Shown here in pieces: positions 39,016-48,800 of a DNA stretch of 64,000 bases (its first letter is position 1; each line of letters opens with the position of its first letter). The notes beneath the pieces are model-generated. The model was not told where the DNA came from, did no database searches, and saw only the letters and a program-made list of their open reading frames with translations. The position numbers and the translations under genes are program-made. Where the stretch lies: NCBI GenBank assembly GCA_964035545.1, contig OZ037766.1, positions 31,402,273-31,466,272 of the forward strand, written 5' to 3'. The stretch is from Bugula neritina (Eukaryota > Bryozoa > Gymnolaemata > Cheilostomatida > Bugulidae).

Positions 39016-39055
39016 CACGTGATCATTTTCACCGCCATTTTAGCCAGCCGTAGAG
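39016..39055 (+). promoter_or_regulatory. Likely PDS5 promoter/5' UTR exon with YY1 and E-box motifs
   Basis: CACGTG at 39016-39021 and CCGCCATTTT (YY1 consensus) at 39032-39041 lie just before a good splice donor, AGAG|GTAAGA (exon end 39055). The next acceptor TTTCAG ends at 39827, 27 bases before the PDS5 ATG, so a non-coding first exon is likely. The start site itself is inferred. Confidence 0.5.
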
Positions 39056-39854
39056 GTAAGAAAATTCCCAAGGCAGCTTTGCCCATAATTTAACATTTTC
39101 TAATGTTTTTATGAGTATTTCATGTTGTTTTTAGGTTTATAAGCATTCTCTGTGGTTATTTGTGTCTGATTGTTGTAATGTTAAGACCTGAATACTTGTA
39201 AAAGTTACTTAAAACTAAATTTTTCGTTGCTGTCAGACAGGAGTTGTCTTGCCATACTTTTCACTCTTTCGTGTAAATTCAGTTTGTTCATGCAACTTTC
39301 ATTGTTAAGTTCACTATTGCAGTTGGTTTCAATTACGAAACAAAACTTTTGCTGCGTCTTATATAGTTTTTAGTGTTACTTATGCTTCTATTTGCTATAT
39401 TACTAAGCCTAAGCGTGGTAATAGTAATGGGGAGACAACTTGAACAACACTCGCAATGATGATTATAATAATCATAATGATTATGATATTAAAAATATAA
39501 TAATTGTCAATGGTTGATCAACAGCAATATAGTTTATTTCAGTTTGCATTCCGAAGACATCATTATCATGATAGTTGCTAGTGTTTGGAAACTAAATATT
39601 TTTGAATTTTGCCTAATCTTAAAATGAAAATTAAAGCTTCCAATTTTAATAAATGATACTAACAGAGGATAGATTCATAGAAATAATAGATATTCATGTT
39701 GACTTTTTAAATATAATATTAATAAATTTTAAGTTTGTCAGTTACATAAAATATACATGAGGTTGAACCATGGGCATATTGCTCAACATTCTTATAGTTT
39801 AAGTTATACTTATTATTATACTTTCAGCAATTCTAATGTTGAACCATAGTAAAA

Positions 39855-42800
39855 ATGGGACCTAAAACAAATCCAGTGAAGGGTATTGAATACCCACCCG
39901 AATGTAAAGAGGTTTCCACAGAGCTTTCTAAGGATGAACTTCATCGAAGGCTTAAGGTTTGTATCTTCTGAAATTTTTTAGAAAAGGTAACCAATTGTAT
40001 AAAGCTGCAATGATTGGTGTGTGAAGCCGTATATATTACCTATACTTAGCTGGGATTACAGTATCCAGGTGAAAAAGATTTAGCTAGGTGACTTGCATAG
40101 CTAATGAATCTGATGGGAAGTTTTACTAAGTTCTAAATTTTCAAAATTTCATATTGGTGTGTGTAGAATGCTACTATTTGTATAGTTTGGAACTAAAATG
40201 AGATACTAATCCCTTAAAAACATATAGAATGTTGGAGAAACAAATTTTAATAGTAAACAATGAAGTGGTTGATGAGATTTTATTCTCCATGTTGCCATTT
40301 GCAGCAACTGGCGAAAGTTATACAGGACATTGGGCAAGATGATGAACATATGAAGTATACTGGTTGGTAGAAATACTCATTATATCATTAGTTCACACTG
40401 TAGTAAGCTTACTAACAGCTGATCTGTTGTATTCATGTGGAATATTACTTAATGAGCCTGGACTCATCATTTAGTCAAACTACTTCAACACATGTTTGAA
40501 TGGACTCTATAAATGCAACCATTATTATGCTTTGTCCATTTCAAAATATTTCAACAAGGCTATCCTGTTGCACTGGTTTTAACCCTGGAGAGATGCCTAT
40601 TATGTTTTTAAGCTATTTAAAAAGCCAGACTTTTCAATATTTTTGGAAATAATTACACTTGACTATGTTTTTGTTCACCTGGTAGCCTTGGCATTGCATA
40701 TGGCCAGCGAGGAGTTCCTGGAACATGAGAGCAAAGACATCAAATTGCTTGTAGCTTGTATATTGGCTGATGTGTTCAGAGTGTTTGCTCCTGAGCACCC
40801 ATTTGGTAACACTCAGAAACTGAAGGTAAGTATCGGTGGTTGTAATAATAGTAGTACTAGTAGCAGTAGTAGTAGTACTAGTAGCAACGGTAGTAGTAGC
40901 AGTAGTGGTAAAAGTAGTAGAGATAGTAGTGGTGCTAGTAGTAGTAGTAGTACTACTAGTAGTAGTAGTAGTGGTAGTAGCGGCGGTAGTAGTGGCAGTA
41001 GTAGTAGTAGCAGTAGTAGTACTAGTAGTGGCAGTACTAGTATTAGTAGTGCTAGTAGAATTAGTACTAGTAGTAGTACTAGTAATATTAGTCGTACTAT
41101 TGCTTAAATATAATACTAGTAGTAGTATTAGTACTAGTAGTGGTAGTAGTAGTACTAGTAGTATTAGTCGTAGTAGTAGTAATAGTAGTACTAGTAGTGA
41201 CAGTAGTAGTCGTGCTAGTAGTGACAGTAGTAGTCGTACTATTGCTTACATATAAACTGCAGTCACTGAAGCTGTTTGTGTTTCAGGATGTGCTGATGTT
41301 TTTGATAGACCAGCTGCAGGGTTTAAGCAACCCGGACAGTCACAACTATAAGAGATACTACTACCTGCTGGAGGTAATCACATTTACTCAGACTATTTCC
41401 TCATGTTTCAGTGCCATTTAATCTCAGTTATGTTACATTTTACACATATTGTTGAGCAGAACCTCACATATGCCAAGACCTTCACTGTGTGTCTCGACTG
41501 GGAGAATGACGACATTGTCCTACATCTGCTAAATACAGTGTTCGGGTCTCTGACGTAAGTGTGCCCATGTAATACTATAGCTCAGTGTGCCCATGTAATA
41601 CTATAGCTCAGTGTACCCATGTAATACTATAGCTCAGTGTGTACCCATGTAATACTATATAACTCAGTGTGTACCCATGTAATACTATATAGCTCAGTGT
41701 ACCCATGTAATACTATATAGCTCAGTGTACCCATGCAATACTATATAGCTCAGTGTACCCATGTAATACTATATAGCTCAGTGTACCCATGTAATACTTA
41801 CTATATAGCCCAGTTTGTGCCCATATAATACTATATATCTCAGTGTGTACCCACGTAATATTATATAGCTCAGTGTGCCCATGTAGTACTATATCTCATT
41901 GTACCCATGTAATGTTAACTCTACTCTTGCAGGTCAAAGCACACTGAGAAGGTAATAGCCCTTCTTCTTGATGCCCTCTCATCAGTACTCTCTGACGCCG
42001 AGTCGATATCCATTCCCCTGCTGGACGCCATCTTTGTCAACATTGTCGACCCAAACAAGGTGAGTTGATTGAGTTGGGAGGCTCCACACACCCTCTCAAT
42101 ACCCTCTCAATATTCTCTCAATACCCTCTCAATACTCTCTCAATACCCTCTCAACGCCCTCTCAATACTCTCTCAATACCCTCTCAATACTCTCTCGATA
42201 CCCTCTCGATACTCTCTCAATACCCTCTCAATACTCTCTCTCAATACCCTCTCAATACCCTCTCAATACTCTCTCAATACTCTCTCAATACCCTCTCAAT
42301 ACCCTCTCAATACCCTCTCAATACTCTCTCAATACTCTCTCAATACCCTCTCAATAGTCTCTCAATACCCTCTCAATACTCTCTCAATACCATCTCAATA
42401 CTCTCAATACTCTCTCAAAACTCTCTCAATACTCTCTCAATACTCTCTCAATACTCTCTCAATACCCTCTCAATACCCTCTCAATACCCTCTCAATACCC
42501 TCTCAATACCCTCTCAATACTCTCTCAATACCCTCTCAATACTCTCTCAATACTCTCTCAATACCCTCTCAATACCCTCTCAATACTCTCTCAATACTCT
42601 CTCAATACTCTCTCAATACTCTCTCAATACTCTCTCAATACTCTCTCAATACCCTCTCAATACTCTCTCAATACCCTCTCAATACTCTCTCAATACCCTC
42701 TCAATACTCTCTCAATACCCTCTCAATACTCTCTCAATACCCTCTCAATACCCTCTCCACACCCTCTCAATACTCTCTCAATACCCTCTCAATACCCTCT

Positions 42801-45800
42801 CAATACCCTCTCAATACTCTCTCAATACCCTCTCAATATCCTCTCAATACCCTCTCAACACTCTCTCAATACTCTCTCTATACCCTCTCAATACTCTCTC
42901 AATACTCTCTCTATACCCTTTCAACACCCTTTCAACCCTAATCTTCCACAAAGTTGAAGTAATACTAAAGTTATTGTGCCAGCACTCTTTCTAAATACAC
43001 TCAGATCAGCTGACGGATGTCTTTCTATACGACTCTGTGTTCTGTTTCAGCAACTGGCTAAGGAGTCCTACGAACTGGCAAAGAAAGTTTTGAGAAGGAA
43101 CAGTGCGTCTCTGGCTAGCTCTATCATGCATGTATGTCTTTCTACCACGCTCAGTACTCATACCAACTAATATATCCGTTAATATTGTGCTAAGCCACGG
43201 GCTTATTAGCTCAGTGTGCGTCTAGACAGAGCAGTGCCCTATGCGTTGGACCACCTGCTTTCCGTGTCTTTGAACATGCAATATGTATTGCAAGTAGCTA
43301 GCTGTATCAGTTCTACTGTGATTATTCTCTCACTGTGGTACTTCTTTAACCTGGTAATCCTAGCCATAGAACTACATGAGTATTCTATTTATGTGCTTAC
43401 TGCTTGCAGTTTTTCAACCAAGTTCTGATGCTGGGAAACTCAACAGAGAGCGAGGTTGGAGAAAAGGTGACAGACCTACTTTTTGAGCTGAATTCCATCT
43501 CACCGACTCTCATTACATCCATTATACCTTTCCTCGATCAGAAACTGAAGGTAGGCTTTTAGCATTCAGACCTGCAAAGGTAGCTTGAAGTAGATATGAT
43601 GCATCTGTTAGTTGTTGTACCTTTAGAGTGTATTGCTCGAAGTTGTGTCTTCAAGATTTACTGACTATAAACAGTATGTTGCTGCTAGTGTTCAACTTTC
43701 TTGTGTCACATGACGTGTCATCTGTTTATAGGTTAACGAGGTCACATGACATGTCATTTGTTTATAGGTCACTTGTGTCACATGACGTGTCATCTGTTTA
43801 TAGGTCAACGAGGTCACAGAGCGTAAAGGTATAATCAGGCTGCTGGGTCGTCTGTTCGGTGAACCAAACTCCGACTTGATAGAGACGCAGGCGGAGCTGT
43901 GGCAGAGCTACCTGGGCAGGTGAGTCACACAGGTGTCACTCTGCATGTTGACACGTTGTAGCAGGTGCTGCTCTGAGTGTCACCATTACAGCATGTAGCA
44001 TTACATAACTCTCTGTAACATTTCGTGTGAGTGAGGATGTAATTCTGACCAGTTTTGCTGCCGTTACTAACTGGATTGCTGCCACAGGTACCACGATATA
44101 GAGACGGATATCAGGATCATGTGCATCGAGCAGGCCGAGTGTATCCTCATTAACCACCCCTCGGCTAAGGCAGCCATCAGCGAGCACTGGAACCGGCGTC
44201 ATCGCGATGCCGATGACAACGTGCGTTGTGCTGTCGTCATGGCAATTGTGAACACGTGTAAGAGGGGCCTCAACTACGTCACTGAGGAGATGCTGCAGTG
44301 TGTCCGTGAACGCTGCCTCGATAAGAAGGTGAGGGTCAGCGTGAGTTGCTGATATGTGAGTTGAGCTGTGTGAGTGGCTCCTCTAGCCTGAGTGGCTCCT
44401 CTAGCCTGAGTATGTCTGAATGTAGTTTATGGAGAGTCTATAGACACTGTCTGACAGTACAGTCAGCAGACCTTACCTAGCCGTCTCTTTATTACCATGA
44501 TGATGTTGTCTTGTTGTACTTGTAGCATACACTGTGTACACTGTAGTTTACTATATACTGTATACACTGTAGTTTACTATTCACTATATACACCGTATAC
44601 ACTATATACGCTGTAGTTTACTATACACTGTATACACTGTAGTTTACTATACACTGTAGTTTACTATACACTGTAGTTTACTATACACCGTATACACTAT
44701 ACACTGTAGTTTAAGATCAGGAAAGAGGCTCTGTCTGGACTCGGCTCTATCTTCCGCAAGTACGCCATCACGGAGGACGGCTCAAGGTCAGATTACGAGG
44801 TCAGCTACAAGATACCCATTCAGTGGATCCAGAATCGTATACTACAGACCTACTTCCAGCGTCTCCTTGACGACAAGTATGTCTAGAGTGCTTGACCTCT
44901 AACCTCAGCTGACTGTGTGACCCCCCCCCCATGTGTATCACAGGTTTATCTCCCCATGTGTGTCACAGGTTTATGTATATATATTACAGGTTTATGGTGG
45001 AGAGGCTGTTCCTCCAGTGTATAGTACCCTTCGCCTTGAACTCTGCTGACAGAATGAAGAGACTTCTCTCCATGTTTGCCTACATTGATGACAACAGCAG
45101 GAAGGCTTTCTCCACCATGTTGAAGGCTCAGACTCAGTCAGTCACTACTGCTAGTACTAGTTAACTATTACAATAGTTGACTCTAGTATTATACTCTAAT
45201 AGTTAACTCTAGTATAAAAACCAGGCGACAACTTTCTGTAGCATATAACTATGCTTATAGTGAAATATTCTGCAACAATAAAAGCATATAGAAGTGTTTT
45301 AATTACCCTTCAGTTGAGATTGCTTTTAGCCTAAATTGACGCATTATCCCTTCAAACTTTTGTAAATTCGAAGTTACCAGGAGTTTGTTTCTATTTCCTG
45401 TAGACTGAGGAAGCTGGTGAAGGAGTTGGTTGATGTGTGCGGGGCGGGTGAGGAGAGCCCCAAACTCATACACCAGGTCTCAGAGCAGGCTGTGAGAATC
45501 AGTAAGCACTACCCTGACAGTGGTAACAAGGTGGCCGAGGGTCTTAAGAAGTTCTTTGTCTCTCTCATCACCGACAAGAAGTCTCGCGAGATGATAGAGG
45601 CCATCCTTGACCCCAAGTGTACCTGCGAGAAGGCGTCTGAGCAGTCTCGGGCTCTGCAGACTAAACTCGGCAACTCGTCACTTCCTGCTGGTCAGGTCAT
45701 GGCCGTGAAAGTTCTTCTGGAGAGAATCGGTGAGCAGTACTACTACTGTGTTACTACTACGTACCTGCACTCTACTACAACTACTACTAGTAGTACTACT

Positions 45801-48800
45801 ACGTATCTGCACTCTACTACTAGTAGTACTGCTACGTACCTGCACTCTACTTCTAGTAGTACTACTACTGTGCTACTACAACTAGTAGTAGGAGTAGTAA
45901 TAGTACTACTCCTACTACTACCACCGCTACTACTGCTACTGCTGCTGCCGCTGCTAATAATATACTACTAAACACTGTTTCCTCTGTTACAGCTCCTCTG
46001 CTGATAGACCAGGAGGCTGTAGATGTCCTTGTGCAGTACGTCTGCGACTGTCTGACCAACAGCTGTGACTTCATGGACAGCTACACGGCACCTTCGGAGT
46101 CCGGCATGGCTTTGCTAGTGGTCAGTTCATTCTATATAACTTACTCTATGCTGACACTTACTCTATGCTGACATTTACTCTATGCTGACACTTACTCTAT
46201 GCAGACACTTACTCTATGCAGACATTGCTATACTACTATATATAATAGTACGTTAGAATTGCTGTTCTCTGTCCGTTAGACCCTGTACCATAATATCATT
46301 CACATCTTACTGTTTGTTTAGTGCATAGCCCCAGAGTACCCACAGGCCTTTGATTCTGAGGCTACATTTAATAATCTAACAGAGTTTCTGAAGCATGAAA
46401 ACGACACTGTGTGTAAGTATACAGTATATTATATGTAAGTATACAGTATATTATATGTAAGTATACAGTATATTATATGTAAGTATACAGTATATTATAT
46501 GTAAGTACACAGTGTATTATATGTATGTATACACTATACAGTAAATTATATGTAAGTATACAGTATGTTATATGTAAGTATACAGTATATTATATGTAAG
46601 TATACTGTATATGTAAGTATATTGTATATTATATGTAAGTATACTGTATATGTAAGTATATTGTATATTATATGTAAATATACTGTATATTATATGTAAG
46701 TATATAGTATATTCTATGTAAGTATACAGTATATTATATGTAAGTATACAGTATATGTAAGTATACAGTATATTATATGTAAGTATACAGTATATTATAT
46801 GTAAGTATACAGTATATGTGAGTATACTATAAGTATGTACATCTGGCAGCCAGTGGAGCTCTACAAATACTGATGAACACCGGCAGCACTCTGAAGGAGA
46901 AGTTCCCAGACACCTGCGAGCACCTGCTCCAGACTCTACAGTCCATGGTGAAGATCGGCAGCCCTCGCCAGGCTAAGCACGCTGTCAGGTGTTTGGCCAA
47001 CATGTTTGACAACAAGGAGGAGCTGTTTGACAATCTGGCTACGGTGAGTCAGTCAGTCTACCAGTCAGTGAGTCAACTCCTGGTCTCAGTTACTCAGTCA
47101 GTCACCAGTTACTCTCTGCTCTAGATATCTGTGCAAACGCAATCATGTTCTGTCTGTGAATATAAGAATCTACAGTATATCAGCAACATGCTGTTACGTT
47201 GTAATTTCTGGGGTCTGTTGGGCTTACCCACCCCTTATTTTACACTCTTAAATCTCACTCACAAATATGGAAGATTTTGCAACTCACAACGTAGCATTTA
47301 CTAACCCTGTACTGTATACACTAAGAGTAAGTTCTCTTGTCCTCCAGCACTGCCAGGAGAACCTCTCCATCGAGTCAGCCAATCTCTGCACAGCTCTCGT
47401 AGCCCTGGGTCAGATGGCCGTCCTGGCACCCAAGGCGGAGTTTGTGTCGGTACTGAAACCCCTCGTCCAGAACGTGCTTGTCAAGCAGATTCTCATGCAA
47501 GACCAGGTTAGTACCACCTGAGTGTGTCCAACCTGAGTGTGTCCCACCTGAGTGTGTCTCACCTGTGTGTGTCCCGCCTGAGTGTGTCTCACCTGTGTGT
47601 GTCTCACCTGTGTGATGTAGCCCAGAGTTGGTTATCCAGCTTCATTATATGATATGTTATATCAGTGTTACACATATGTCAGTTGGTGAAGTGATCCAGC
47701 ATGCGTGTGGTGGTGTGTTTAGACTCTGCACTGCCATCTCTGAATAGTATATATTAAGTATATTGAGTGGAGAATAATACTAAACTGTATAGTATCTAAT
47801 GTACATGACTATTACACTGAGCTGCGGAGTGTTACTAGTACACCCTGTCTTTGTTGGTTGTGCTGGACTGTGAGCTACTTGTTTGTGTATATCTACAGAC
47901 AACACAGCGGGTGGGTAGAAGGGCCACCGAACTGTGGACTCACGACCACATGGTGAGCGAGGAAACTCAAGCTAAGGTGCAGGCTATGAAGATGATGGTG
48001 AGGTGGCTGCACGCCATTCAGGGGACAGAAAACTCCGGCAAATACTGTACTTCCACCCTCAGGATGCTGAACACTGTCCTCACTACTTCCGGGGATCTAA
48101 TGGAGGCGAAGAGAATAGCGTTAGTATATAATAGTCACTGTGTAGTTAGTATATAATAGTCACTGTGTAGTTAGTATATAATAGTCACTGTGTAGTTAGT
48201 ATATAATAGTCACTGTGTAGTTAGTATATAATATTCACTGTATAGTTAGTATATAATAGTCACTGTATAGTTAGTATATAATAGTCACTGTGTAGTTAGT
48301 ATATAATAGTCACTGTATAGTTAGTATATAATAGTCACTGTATAGTTAGTATACTCTGTATATATTCACTTTCCTCATAGCCTGAGTTCCTAACTGTTGT
48401 AGGCGAGGAGAAATGTCGAGGCTGCGACTAACGGCCGCCCTCTGTATTCTCAAGATAGTGCATGTGGCGGCATATGCTGAGATCATTACAAATGAAACCT
48501 TTCAGAATCTCGCACTCATCATAAATGTAAGTATATAGCAACGTGTAAGTACATGTACTCCACTGTAAGTACATGTACTCCACTGTAAGTACATATAGTT
48601 CAATGTAAGTACATATAGTCCACTGTAAGTACATATAAGTACGTATAAATACAGGACCCCGTGCTACAAGTTAGAATAACGTTCACTCAGAAGCTACACA
48701 AGTACCTGCTAGCCATGAAGATCCCCCTCCAGTACATGGCCATATTCGCTCTCTGCGCAAATGATCGGGTCAAGGATAGGAAGTTCACCGTCAAACAGTA

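Larger units (their letters stand above)
36782..39854. other. Divergent spacer between LAMTOR1 and PDS5
   Basis: Head-to-head intergenic region. The LAMTOR1 promoter should lie just right of 36781, but no motif stands out. From 37930 to 38450 there are degenerate ACAGTAAC/AATACTAA repeats, then the two large hairpins (38477-38859), then the likely PDS5 promoter and 5' UTR (38990-39854). Confidence 0.55.

Noticed and set aside
40643-41255. Poly-Ser and poly-Val open frames
   Set aside because: Triplet AGT tract in PDS5 intron 3 read in different frames. Only 40686-40825 is a real exon.
42065-42994. Two overlapping 290-309-residue open frames (repeating [10 protein letters not shown])
   Set aside because: They are produced by the 11-bp repeat inside PDS5 intron 6, which has no stop in any plus frame. 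They are not coding.
43195-43260. tRNA-like TTATTAGCTCAGTGTGCG segment in PDS5 intron 7
   Set aside because: A-box resemblance only; no B-box at the right distance.
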